In this document: piece after piece, positions 1-10,373 of the stretch
How the letters are laid out: every line of letters starts with the position of its first letter
Numbering within the stretch: the first letter of the stretch is position 1
Origin: Pelargonium nanum
Lineage: Eukaryota; Streptophyta; Magnoliopsida; Geraniales; Geraniaceae
Direction: 5' to 3'
Assembly (NCBI GenBank): GCA_036897485.1
Contig: JAYMTF010002025.1
Location: forward strand, 1-20,016
DNA length: 20,016 bases
Notes under the pieces: model-generated
Seen by the model: only the letters and a program-made list of their open reading frames with translations
Database searches by the model: none
Told to the model about the DNA's origin: nothing
Position numbers and translations under genes: made by a program

Positions 1-2270
1 TCCGATGACTCTGACCAGATCCCCACCTTCCAAACCACCTTCTCCTTCTCTGCAATCGTCTATTGCTGCCCCGAACACCAACCAAAAAATATACCGCGAA
101 TCTACGTCGCAAATCTGCAAAATCTAACAAAACTTTAACTTGCTATCAAAGCAAGACTCGCTATCAGAACGAGAAAGACCGCAATTGTTATATGCAAAAT
201 CAAGATACTGCCGCCACTTTGAAATCGAGAGCAGTCGTAGTTAAATAAAAATTTTATTCGACTCTTAAAACGGCAGAGAAAGAGCGTAACAATTTTCTTT
301 AAATACATAAATTGATATTATCTTATTTGGTTTATTTTTTGTCACCTATAGTAGGAATCATTAATATTTTATAATTATAAATTTCAATATATCAACTCAA
401 TTAATGCCATAGGTTTAAATGTGATTCGACTCATGACATGATCATTTACAAATGTCCGCCTAACTAATTTGAAAGGTTATCCAATAAGTCATGCTATTAA
501 AAAGTCTAAGCTAAAAGGTCCACCTATTTATTGTTTGTTTGTTTTTTCATGATTTCAATGAGTTTTGTTCTTTCTTTCTTTTCACATTTCAAGTGAGGTT
601 TGTATGAAATTAAAGTTAAGAATGTTAATCCAATTCATGGAGTTTGTGCAACTAAGGGATGATTAATTGTTATGTGATGTCAAAAAAAGTAGGGATGATT
701 GTTATGTAATGGTTATAATTCTTATTTCAAAGGATACTTACAAGATAAGTAGTTGAATATGCTTTTTTAAGTTCATATATTCATGATGAAAACAATACGA
801 GTATTGTCTGAGAGTTTTGTACGTATGTCTCCTACTTATTTGAATATATCTTCAAAGATTAAATAAGAGATGATTATTTTAATTTCAGTTTGAATGAAAA
901 ATGATTAATTTGAACTCAGCTCGATAAAAAAATGTGATTTTGTTTAGACTACAAATTATGAGCAACAATTGGGTCACACTGTGATTGAGTTTTGCGTGAA
1001 AAATATGTGTGTTGTTTGAGGTTGTCAAATTAATTATGAGATGGATTTCAAGTGTCCGCATATTTGGGTTCAAATCGTTGGCTCTGAAGCGAGCTTAGGC
1101 CAAACTCAAGAGGGGACAAGTCATGAGTCATGATCATGTTGATGAACTTTTTCATTATTTTTTCTTTTCAATAAAAAATTAATGGAACTTTGGTTAGATC
1201 AACTAACAAGAGGTGTAGATTTAAACCTAGAGGGACGACTTTGAACGAGATAATAAGTCTACTATTCGCGTTCAATTTGAGAGTAGAAGAGTAAAATTTT
1301 CAATAGTTTCATTTACACTTGTATAACAATTGACATCCTAAAATATTTCTTATACGACACATGCTATTCTTTCAATTACAATTGAATAGTACAAGTTGTT
1401 AACCGGCACATTAGCTCTAATATGTATTTAGTATTTAGAGCCTACTAAAGAGGTACACCTATAATTTGAGTGCACTTAAGAGACCAATTACCTATCAAGG
1501 GTTTTGTCAATGATCTGATAAATTACATAGCATAAAACTATGAAAAAAGTGGAACTAGAAAATGTACAATTTAGATCATACGTAATATTCGGTAACACTT
1601 CTTACACTATAGAAGCAGTTGACATCTCCACTAATACTATGACCCATATGGCCATAAGCAAAATGTAGCTTACTTTTACAATCGAATAAATTTTAATAAG
1701 TACATATATGTATACCGTCTTATAAGATAAAAGCACATAAATATATTTTTTGGTTTTACATTACCATACTTAACTATCATATGTTATCAACTCAAACGTA
1801 ATTTCTTAAGTTAATTGAAATTTGGATGCAAGTGTGATGAGTAACCCATGGATTGTGGGTGTGACTTCTGTGACAAACTGGCATTTCAGGTTAGTAGCTG
1901 GTCCATAAACACTCTTATTTAAAACATATAGTACACTTGTATTTAAGAACATTAGTCTTTTACGAGACAAATACCTAAACCACGAAAGAATGTATTCAAC
2001 TATGAACTTTAGCCATATTATCCAGGCATTCTAATTCCAACTGAATCAATTTTAGCCACAGATAACTCATCTCCCTCCCATGGAGTATTAATACTCCGTA
2101 TGCAATGAATTCCACTTAAACTCTGACAGATTATCTAGTTGACTCCTTAATCGTGGCTAACAACTTCACATTATCTGTGAACTCTATGTGACCACGACAC
2201 GGGTCTCGCAATCAATACTAGAGGAAGAGGAGTGGTCCAAATATATTGAAAATGAAAAAAAATCTGAGGT
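1..2270. other. AT-rich intergenic region, no supported gene
   Basis: No exon-like stretch with recognisable protein similarity was found on either strand. The first ~250 bases are less AT-rich than what follows and could be the edge of a neighbouring gene (an open 61-codon frame starts at 63), but neither strand gives a protein I recognise. The rest is AT-rich with frequent stops in all frames. A perfect 16-bp palindrome sits at 2082-2097. Old transposon debris is likely but cannot be named. Confidence 0.6.
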
Positions 2271-2276
2271 GAACAC

Positions 2277-2424
2277 GACGTGACAGGACAGGACAGGACA
2301 CGACCAGACTCGACCAGTACTACAGTACCCGTCAGGTTCGCATCTCCGTCCAACCTTTTTGTTCAAAGCCGCATATAGAATAGCACGTCCATTTTAGGAA
2401 ACCCCGTAATAATAGGAACACGTG
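2277..2424 (+). promoter_or_regulatory. ABRE/G-box-type elements upstream of the LEA gene
   Basis: Two ACGT-core motifs lie 140-290 bp before the LEA start codon: GACGTGAC at 2277-2284 and CACGTG (in context ACACGTGCCC) at 2419-2424. A further GCACGTCC lies near 2383-2390. Such ACGT cores are the known binding sites of ABA-responsive bZIP factors, and LEA genes are typically induced by ABA, drought and seed maturation through pairs of them. A short ACAGG triplicate repeat (2283-2297) follows the first core. No convincing TATA box was identified. The function is inferred from motif and context only. Confidence 0.5.
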
Positions 2425-2567
2425 CCCCCAAATTCCCTCTCTCCATATCTCCTTTTAAGTTTTAACCTCCTCCAACAATTTCCTTACTATCTATCCATCC
2501 ATCATTGGAGTGTGAAAAAAACGAAAATTACAACACAAAAAATAAAAAAGAAGTAGATACAAAAAAA

Positions 2568-3043
2568 ATGCAGGCCATCAAGGAAACAGCCAGCAACATA
2601 GCAGCTTCGGCTGTATCTGGGTTGGAGAAGACCAAAGCTACCGTGCAAGAGAAGGTAATGTGTATATCAACATCAATTTCAAATTATTAAACGTTGATGA
2701 TGACAAATGATAGATCGGTAATTTGATTTGATTTGGGGATGTGCAGATAGAGATAATGTCAGCGCAACACCCAGTGGAGAAGCAAATGGCGACGCAGAAG
2801 AAGGAAGAGAGGATCGCCCAAGCCGAGAGAACCAAGCTCGAGGCGCAGAAGCAAAACGCCTTGACCAGGCAGCTCAGCCTCAGCGGCACAAGCTCCGGCA
2901 ATTCTCCCACTAAAATCACCGCCAGATCTCAATCATTCGCCGCCAGAACCACCACCCAAACCCAGAAGGACCAATCGGAAACCACCGCTGCTGGGGCGGA
3001 ACCTACGTCGTCCAAAGAAACCGCCGCCAGCGATAGCAAATGA
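2568..3043 (+). CDS. LEA4-5: LEA group protein (LEA_1 family, LEA4-5-like), two exons
   Basis: Exons 2568-2654 and 2747-3043; the intron (2655-2746) is GT-AG, phase 0. The product is 127 residues. Residues 1-~70 match the conserved part of LEA_1-family (PF03760) proteins: the start MQAIKETASNIAAS, then ...EKTKATVQEK, HPVEKQMATQKKEERI and an Ala/Glu/Lys-rich stretch, as in Arabidopsis LEA4-5 (At5g06760). The protein has no Cys and is very hydrophilic, as expected of a desiccation protectant that is disordered in water and can fold to helix on drying. Oddly, the C-terminal ~55 residues are rich in Ser, Thr, Ala, Gln and Lys, not the Gly/His/Thr-rich tail I remember for LEA4-5, and the protein is somewhat short. 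The ATG at 2568 is the first in frame. A possible AATAAA signal is at 3177-3182. The gene converges on the KHZ gene, with 359 bp between the stop codons. The exact paralogue is uncertain. Confidence 0.88.
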
Positions 3044-3176
3044 GATATTGTCCATCCATTGAATCTTGTATTCTGATCTGCTATCTGCTTGTTTCTTGCA
3101 TGTGTTTTTGTTTGTTGCCTATTTTTCTTGACAATGTCACGTGTAATTATATCTCTGCATGCATATAACTGCCAAT

Positions 3177-3182
3177 AATAAA
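3177..3182 (+). terminator. Probable poly(A) signal of the LEA gene
   Basis: AATAAA occurs about 135 bp after the LEA stop codon, in AT-rich sequence. This is a normal 3'UTR distance for a short plant gene. The assignment rests on motif and position only. Confidence 0.45.
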
Positions 3183-3402
3183 ATTATACCAAAACAACAT
3201 GAACTACAGTTTCAAATGAATCTGGCACAGTCAAATGTTACTATGATTAAAAAGAACAACCAAGTATCATATTAAATAGTTCTAGAATAGAAACCAGAAG
3301 CCCGGAAAACTCTGATATCATCACAATCTAAAAACATGCTCCAACAATACAAGACTCTGCACAATAGCATGTCAACACCAACTAACAGGAACACAACTGG
3401 GA

Positions 3403-6400
3403 CTAGATTCCAGCCTTGCGCAGCTCGGCAGCTCCATGTGCAAAATGGCATCTGTCTCCGAACGTGCAAGAACCTTTGGTGAAATTCTCGCAAAGTTTTG
3501 TCTTGAAGTTGCTCCCGTGAGTAGCTCCACCCCCTGGACCAGCTGCAGGTTTTGCTGGGCGGGCCATTGAACCAATGCTCACAATTAGCTCCCTTACCAT
3601 GGCGCTGGCTTGATTGATCTGCTCAAATGTTCCTTCAAGTTCAATGTTCCTGAGATTGGGATCTGACTCGTGATCCCGGATGGAAAGCTTAGCTCCTGTT
3701 TCCCGACAAATTTGCTTGGAGTTCACACCACCCTTCCCGATAATGGCTCCTGCAAGTGACGCATCAACACTGATCTTTGCTGTGGCTGAGGCACCAAAGC
3801 TGGCAGCAGGGCCGGGTGGGGGTGGTTCCATCCGCCCAGACATACGGCCAGGACCATGTCCCATGCCACGGGGATCATCATGGGAAGCAGCAATAGGCTT
3901 ACCAAGTTCCCACTCACCGTGAGCAAAATGGCATTTATCACCAAATTTGCAGCCTTCAGCACTATTATATTTGCTGCACATACGAGATTTTACTGCAGAT
4001 GGAGAGGAAACATTTGGCATTGGTGGTGGGGGTGCCATGTTTCTAGACATCGGATTAACATTTGGGCCTAAATTCATCATCTGGGCCACAGCATTATAAC
4101 CACCAGGAACATAGTGCAGAAAATGGCAACCTTCACCAAATGGACAGCCCGAAGTGCTACAATGAACACAAGCCACATGTCAGAAGACATAAAGCATATC
4201 ACTGAATATTGCAATCTTATGCAGCAATATTTCAATTACATCACATTATATAAATATAGAAGATATCTTGGTTAAGGACAATAGATGACTGAATTCAAAT
4301 TAACAGATCTACTAACATTGTCAATTTCCTAATTCTACAATAAGAAAACATCAAATAAATAACTGCATCATACACTTTCAAATGCTAGACATTAATGGAG
4401 TACAGATTAACAGTTAAAATATCAACCCTGCTGAGTTTGCTCTCTAAGAATCTGCTTTACAAACTTATTATATTTGAGTCTTTAAGTTCTCTCTAATATC
4501 ATATTAACCAACAGAAAATGACTAACAAAGAAAGAAAAAGACAGCATAATTTGTCTATCCTCGCCACTATTGCAGAACCTACAGATTGAACTTATATGGT
4601 TTTTACATCTCAAGCAACCGATGCTCTTAAGTTGTGCCCCCAGTATTATTTTTTTACAAGATTTAGATGTAAGAATTCTACACACCTTGCTTTTCCTTGA
4701 CCACAACATTGTGTTCAACTTGAAAATTTCTTAATATGAATTACTCATGCTTAATCATTATATTTTGTAATTTGCTAAAACAATTCTGGATTTTGTTTAA
4801 TATCAATCTGTCATGTAGAAATAGTTCTCCTAAGTCCTAAGGTTCAATCCATAACCTACTCCCATAAGGTTTTAATTGAAGCTCCACATCTAATTAAAGC
4901 CTACCAAAAATTTGGAAAAATCAAACGTACGGCTTTGTTATTAAGGATGTCTGAAAAACATCACACTTCAGAGAATCAGTTATTGAGTTCAGGTTAATCC
5001 ATTACTCAAGCAATTTCTTGCAGCTACTCTACCATATATGTTCCCCTTTTTGCCTTGACCTCAAGCTCCTAGACCAAATTAGAATTTGTCTCCTGTCAAC
5101 GCTAACAAAGTGCTTCAACCTTGCCAATTTCCCTGCACTCCTCTAAACTTCTAATACCCACAATTTATTAGGGTTTGGCTTCTAAAACTCTTCCTTAAGC
5201 CAAAACTTTACATATTTAGTAACATAAAGAGGCAATTTTTTTTAACATTCTTCACTCATACCTTCACTGCAGGATAATGATAAGTATACCCTAATTTGAC
5301 AGAATCCACCATGACACCTTGGCATTATAGTTAACAGTACAGACTATGGACCTTAACTGAATTCAGTAGGATCCCTTGTACACTATTTTCAACATAAAAA
5401 ACCATAATATTCAACACACCTTCATGATACATCAACAACCAAGCCATTTCAGAAAACAACTACATACATAATTTATCCATCTACCTACACGATTCATTAT
5501 TTTATTACCAACTAATACCTTATATTTCTATCTTGCCTCTTCACTAGTATGTCTAGGAGACAACCTCTATGAACTATTCCCTGAATTGGCTCTTGGAGAC
5601 TCTGTGACACGTGTTTGGTAAACTATTGTATTGTATGTCATACTTGTGTCTTTGTAAATTTTTTTTTGAAGTATATACATGTAATCTCTCCATGCTATAA
5701 TATTCCAACAAGTAAAAATTGTTAAGAATTCAACACAAACAGTTAAGAAATAATGTAACTCTTGTACATGTCACACAAATCATAACTAAACAGAAGCCGG
5801 ACATAAACAGAGGACCCTGGGGTTACTGATCAAAACTTCAAAACAAAAAATTCAAAATAAGAAGAAATGAAACATGACACACCCAAGAAAAAGGGAAAAT
5901 GAATTTTTTTACTACCAAAAAGTAAGAAATAATTCAACATCCCTATAATATGATGTGGAAATCTTCTAGACTTATTTTTGTCATCCTTGAGCTTGAGTTT
6001 ATAATAAAATATTTGTGTCGAAGCATTACCAACAAAAATGCAATGTTAAACAACTTTACCTGAATGTGATGCTGAGGTTACAAGAATTAAGACATTCACT
6101 TAAAACAGTGAACTCATTAACTTACATGAGGAAGGGTGAGATCAATAACCATATGAATCTACTAAAATCTGGAAAATATTATTATTTAGTTAAAACTTAA
6201 GCAGTCAATTAGCAGAAGGGTGAACACATACAGTAAATTAGAGCAAATAATTAATCTCATTATCTCAACATTAACCACTTCACTGTCAATTATGTCCAAT
6301 GAAGTATTATCTTTCTGTCATTGTGAATAAAGCAATATCTGTCATATAGCATTTCTTGACTTGATTAGAGCAGATTGTAGTATGTATCAGTACCTGTATA

Positions 6401-8354
6401 AAAGCTACAAAGTTCTCCAATTCATTAGTGCAGTTCAAAGTCTTTTAATTGTGTGACAAGGCATATTAAATTCTTCCAAGATCTTACAAACAAAAGGGAA
6501 AAAAGAAGATAATTATTTAGATAAGACAAGATTTGAACCTGAAAAACTTGGTGCATGGCTTCGATTTGCTTCCTACACCGGACTCCATTTCTGTTACAAA
6601 ACATTGATTACTTTTTTCTCAGTTATCTCTAGATTTTTAATTTAATTAGTTTTAGAATACCAGAAATTCATTAAATTCATCAAAACCACTCAAAATTACA
6701 TTAATAGAAAATAGTTATAATGTTTAAATAATTCATAAGAAAGAATACTATGAATAAGGGTTAAATGCTTTTGTATTCTCTGAACTTCAACAAGTTTTTT
6801 AGAGTCAATCCCCAAACTGATTTTTTTATTGTTGAATCCCCTTGATTGGATGGAACTGTGGTTTATCCCCTATGAAGATTTTGGCGCCAGAGTCTTGATT
6901 AAATTACTTATCTTTTTCTTCTCCTAGTTTATCTTGCTCTAACTCTCATTTTTCTTCAATATCATCATCTTCGTCTTTGTCACTGTCATCATTAAGCACA
7001 GCTTCTTTATCATCATCACTATATTCTTCTTCACGCCCCTCCCACCATCATCATCATATTTTGAAACTTTTGATCCACTAAGGACAACTTGGCTCCATCA
7101 ATAGTTTACAAAATGAGAGTAATTTTTTCATTTAGAATTTAAAAATAGATCCAACGCTAGAATTTTTAAAAATTACTATGGCTGGAACCTTCATAGGGAT
7201 AAACCAAAATTTCACCTAGTGTAGGGGCTGAAACTGTATGAAACTATGAATAAAAGTCTAGGAACTGACTCAAAGAAAATAGAAGTTTATACACAAGCAA
7301 ATAATCTTATGAATAATTTCAGAACTTGTTTGTTTAATTATAGTCTCAAATAACATAAACACCACTATCTGTTTTATAAATGAGGTACCTATTCCAGAAC
7401 ATGGACACAATATTTGTCATTTGAACTTGATCTTAAAAATATGATAAAACGTTCATTTATTTATTTTTTACTTTCAAATTTCAATGACTTGACAGAGGGG
7501 ATGCCCACGGCTGCACAGCAACAATGTTGGCTATACACTATCCTCAAGACAGTGCCTAATCTACAAAATGAGTGATGTGTACTGTAACCCATTTTCACAA
7601 AAAAATAAAAATAATACATAAGAATAGTCTTATTGTATCACAATCAACTAGTCAGAATTTAACCCAAACTTCATATGGCCCCCAAAAGAAAATAGTACTC
7701 TTGCAAGCCTGGAATTTGAACACTCAGTAGGTAAACAAAAATACCATAACCCGGACACTTGAAGAAACAAGTAACTTCAAACTCAGGCTTTTATGTCTTA
7801 CTCATGAAAATCTGCGTCTAATAACTTTTTGTTGCTAACATCTATAAGAAAAACACCAAATAATGTGTTTTCTCCATAATTTCGTGTTACATTAAAGGCG
7901 GAAACTTCAAATAAAACATTTTTTTAATTCAGAAAAAAGGAAGCACTAATGGTCCAAGAAACAGAACTGTACACACAACCCTCAAAATCACCAGAACTAA
8001 CCAGAGCAAAGAACGATGGAAAATTAAAAACCATAACACACAGTACTCTGCTAACTAGAAAAACAAAGAGGAAAATGCAAAATCATAGATCCACAGTCTC
8101 CTAATTGAGAAGCATCATTTGCTGGAACCTCAATGTTTTATAAATTAGCACCAAACACACTCATTTCCCTGCTTCTACACTCTCTCCTCAACCGAAGAAA
8201 AAACAGACAAAATTAACTAAAAATGCAAGCAACTGGAAAGTAAATTCAGAGACCAGTAGAGACAAAGAAGAAAGCACATACCTTGCCTAGATTTCTTGAC
8301 TCCGCCATTCGCGTTAAATCCAGCTTCAGGCCTCCCTCTCTTGCGCATATCCAT
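3403..8354 (-). CDS. KHZ2: KH-domain plus triple CCCH zinc-finger RNA-binding protein (KHZ1/KHZ2 type), three exons
   Basis: Exons on the minus strand: 8354-8282, 6590-6539 and 4156-3403. All junctions are GT-AG, and the 879-nt coding sequence gives 292 residues. Exon 1 encodes the basic start MDMRKRGRPE...KKSRQ. Exon 2 encodes the short linker GVGSKSKPCTKFF. Exon 3 carries the rest. Zinc fingers: C37-x8-C46-x5-C52-x3-H56, C102-x8-C111-x5-C117-x3-H121 and C264-x7-C272-x5-C278-x3-H282. A KH domain spans about residues 169-235, with the GxxG loop in IIGKGG (180-185). Gly/Pro/Met-rich linkers separate the domains. This order matches the plant family containing Arabidopsis KHZ1 (At3g12130) and KHZ2 (At5g06770), nuclear RNA-binding proteins reported to promote flowering and leaf senescence. 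No in-frame ATG lies upstream of 8354; Met3 is an alternative start. The gene body is dominated by introns of 2382 and 1691 bp. The family is certain; choosing KHZ2 over KHZ1 rests on the LEA4-5 neighbour. Confidence 0.93.
4157..6538 (-). other. Large intron 2 of the KHZ gene
   Basis: This 2382-bp GT-AG intron separates exon 2, which carries the first cysteine of zinc finger 1, from exon 3, which carries the rest of that finger. It is AT-rich with stops in all frames. I found no tRNA, no coding exon and no clear terminal inverted repeats. Its size suggests decayed insertions that can no longer be classified by eye. Confidence 0.7.
6758..7307. mobile_element. Non-autonomous Mutator-like element (MULE MITE) in KHZ intron 1
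   Basis: About 550 bp flanked by an identical 9-bp direct repeat, TATGAATAA (6749-6757 and 7308-7316), a length typical of Mutator target-site duplications. The two ends are imperfect inverted repeats over roughly 120 bp. For example, GTTTATCCCCTATGAAG near 6860-6876 pairs with CTTCATAGGGATAAAC near 7189-7204. GAGTCAATCCCC near 6801-6812 pairs with the GGAACTGACTC region near 7261-7271, and the GCTTTTGT end pairs with the ACACAAGC end. There is no transposase. The centre holds an acidic 33-codon minus-strand frame (6946-7047). An 11-mer that includes the duplication also occurs at 7243-7253 inside the element, so the exact right border is slightly ambiguous. The element lies wholly within the intron and does not disturb coding. 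Confidence 0.72.
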
Positions 8355-8911
8355 CGAAGTCGAAGAAACCAGCACAGATCGAGATCCAAACGAACCACAA
8401 CCACCCAAAAATATATATGTAGTAGATAAAATAAAACTACAAATAGGTCAAAAGACTAAGTGCAGGACCGTCAAAACCATAGGAGGTACAGTGACAGATC
8501 GGTGGGACCAAAAACCTTAACCCTAGGAAGAGGAAGATGAGGGTTTTGGAAGAGAAGGAGCTGAGAGGCTTCGAGGATTTGAGTGAGAACCAAAAAAAGA
8601 CGATAAAGTGAAAATGATTTTTATGCAGTATTTATATTATTCATTATTTTAGTTTATTTCTATTGGTTGATGTAATAATGAGAAATGTAAATAATTATTA
8701 AATTTACAAATTGTTCATTGTATTTGTCTATTTGATTAGATTCCGCGCCCTCCGATAAAATTAAACGCAGACACGTGTTCCATCACGTGCTCTGGTTACT
8801 GATGATGCAATGCTGGGCCCGATCTTATAAATTGGGCCTCAACCGACGGCCCATACTATAATGGGCCTAAGGAAGTTGATTGGGCTGTCATTGACATATT
8901 GGGCTCAGAAG
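8355..8911 (-). promoter_or_regulatory. KHZ 5' leader and promoter with telo-box, two G-boxes and four site II motifs
   Basis: Upstream of the KHZ start codon, read on the plus strand: a telo-box AACCCTA at 8519-8525; two CACGTG G-boxes at 8772-8777 and 8784-8789; and TGGGCC or its complement at 8814-8819, 8833-8838, 8848-8853 and 8862-8867, followed by two TGGGCT-like half-matches near 8881 and 8900. Site II motifs bind TCP factors and, with telo-boxes, are common in promoters of ubiquitously expressed and proliferation-linked plant genes. The region is assigned to KHZ because no gene starts on the other side. Confidence 0.55.
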
Positions 8912-9391
8912 TGTCCAATTGTATTGGATCTTCAAGACATACTCTAGAAGCAAAGCTGACTTTATAATATTTAACTTTTTTTGTTGCTATGGGTACCACA
9001 AAAATGAAATTTGTAGAATTTACTTCTTTTTACATATTAATGGTATGCAAGCAAATCCAACGTGTCATATTAATTATTTCGATAATAATTTGGTAAATTA
9101 CAACCAAAGAAAGTGCACAAATTTTCTTATAGAGTAGGGTTACGTGCTAAAAATTTATGAGAGATAAGGTTTAGTACGCAATAAAAGTTTTGAATAATAA
9201 AAATGTGTTTATATCATATGTTACAACGCAACATCATCAAGTGTTTAGTTCGGCATAATTTTTTACTTATTTATATAGGTGCTCATTCTATTATAAGTAA
9301 ATTAAATTACCATAATTACAACCAAAATTCTTACTACAACAATATTTGTAAACGCAAACCTTACAAAAAACTTACCGTAGCAAAATACGAA
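8912..9391. other. AT-rich intergenic stretch
   Basis: Between the KHZ promoter motifs and the SINE-like element. Short open frames here (for example 8919-9137) are Ile/Asn/Tyr-rich translations of AT-rich DNA with no recognisable similarity. No RNA gene was seen. Confidence 0.5.
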
Positions 9392-9404
9392 AATAAGAAA
9401 CTTC

Positions 9405-9585
9405 GTGAGTGGGAAGAGCGCTTGCGTTCGATCCTCGCTCAACACACCCATGGGGAGAGGTGAAAGCTTTAACTGAGAGCAAACCTCGAATGGGGATTAG
9501 TCTGTGTGCGTTAAAACGGCTTAAAGGTGCCAACCGCGAGTGTGCGGACCTACTCAGGAACCCCATGGTATAAACCGAAAAAAAT
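9405..9585 (+). mobile_element. SINE-like retroposon, copy A (probably 5'-truncated)
   Basis: A tRNA-like B-box match (GTTCGATCC, 9426-9434) is followed by a GC-richer body and a 3' tail that ends in an A run (9578-9584). The part from about 9484 to 9574 aligns, at roughly 75-80 % by eye, with the reverse complement of 18679-18770, defining a shared repeat family. Possible target duplications flank it: AATAAGAAACTTC at 9392-9404 and the same sequence with three extra A at 9586-9601. No good A box lies at the expected distance before the B box, so the 5' end looks truncated or diverged. It is noncoding, and the minus-strand 64-codon frame here is only a shadow. Confidence 0.6.
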
Positions 9586-9601
9586 AATAAGAAAAAACTT
9601 C

Positions 9602-10373
9602 AACTTCACAAGCTAAATACATGTGAAAATCCTAATTAAAAATCATAAACAAACTCTTACTTTGAATTATTATAGGAAAAATTCACCAATGTATTTATAT
9701 TTAAATTAATTTTCTCTCTCTTTTGTGCTGTAAGTTTTATAAGCAATTCATTATTAATGATTTAATTTATGTTGTTATTTGAATTTAATTTTATACAGTA
9801 AATATTATCAATGACAGGTCTCTTAATAGTTATTTTAATCCTTCAAAAAAAGTTATTTTAATATTTTTGTCAGTCATACGAATAGTTGGTATTCAAGATT
9901 AATACTCATAATTATTGATACGTAAGTACAAATCATTTTGTATCAGCCAATTCATGAAATAAAAGTGCTAGGCAATTTGATAATAAAAATAAATAAATAA
10001 ATAAATAAATAAAAGAAAAAGAAGAAGAAGAAGAAGAAGAAGTGATGATGAACTTTTATTACATACCAAACAAATTAAATGATGAAACCAAATAATTAGA
10101 GACGAAGCAGAGGGCGTTAAAAATTAAAATCAACTTCATAAATGTTCATCACATTGCCGCCAAAATTCAATGCACTGCACTGCAAGCACCAGCTTTTAAG
10201 CTGTCCGTCTCCAAACCAAACCTCTCTCTCCTCCGATCAAGTCTCTCCATCACAGGTCACTCTCTATACCTTTCTAGTTTTTCCTATTCAAGCTCACAAT
10301 TTGGCTGACAATAATTTGGAATCTGATATATATTGACAAGTTTTGTGATATTACTGATATAGATTATTCGAAA
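9602..10373. other. Upstream region of the ENR gene
   Basis: AT-rich DNA with two adjacent microsatellites, then a CT/CA-rich segment (10180-10270) that looks like a plant 5' leader. CTCCATCACAG/GTCACTC at about 10256 followed by TTACTGATATAG/ATTATTCG at about 10362 could be the borders of a 5'UTR intron ending just before the start codon. This is a guess from splice-site appearance alone. Confidence 0.4.
9987..10042. repeat. Compound microsatellite (AAAT)n then (GAA)n
   Basis: About six AAAT units (9987-10012) are followed, after a short A/G spacer, by seven GAA units (10021-10042). The tract lies ~330 bp before the ENR start codon, outside coding sequence, and is likely length-polymorphic. 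Confidence 0.9.

Noticed and set aside
2638-2919. 93-codon minus-strand frame over the LEA exons
   Set aside because: It overlaps a well-supported LEA coding region and crosses its intron; the Cys/Ser/Leu-rich translation matches nothing known to me.
7243-7253. 11-bp repeat ACTATGAATAA as the right target duplication of the MITE
   Set aside because: It is longer than the 9-bp match at 7308 but lies inside the inverted-repeat arm, which continues to about 7300, so it is probably coincidental.
8355-8408. Extended KHZ N-terminus reading GGCGSFGSRSVLVSS
   Set aside because: There is no ATG in this extension, only a TTG; the first ATG at 8354 matches the MDxRKRGRPE start of the family.
9372-9566. 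64-codon minus-strand ORF as a small protein gene
   Set aside because: It lies within a repeat family also present at 18.6-18.9 kb, where the frame is not kept.
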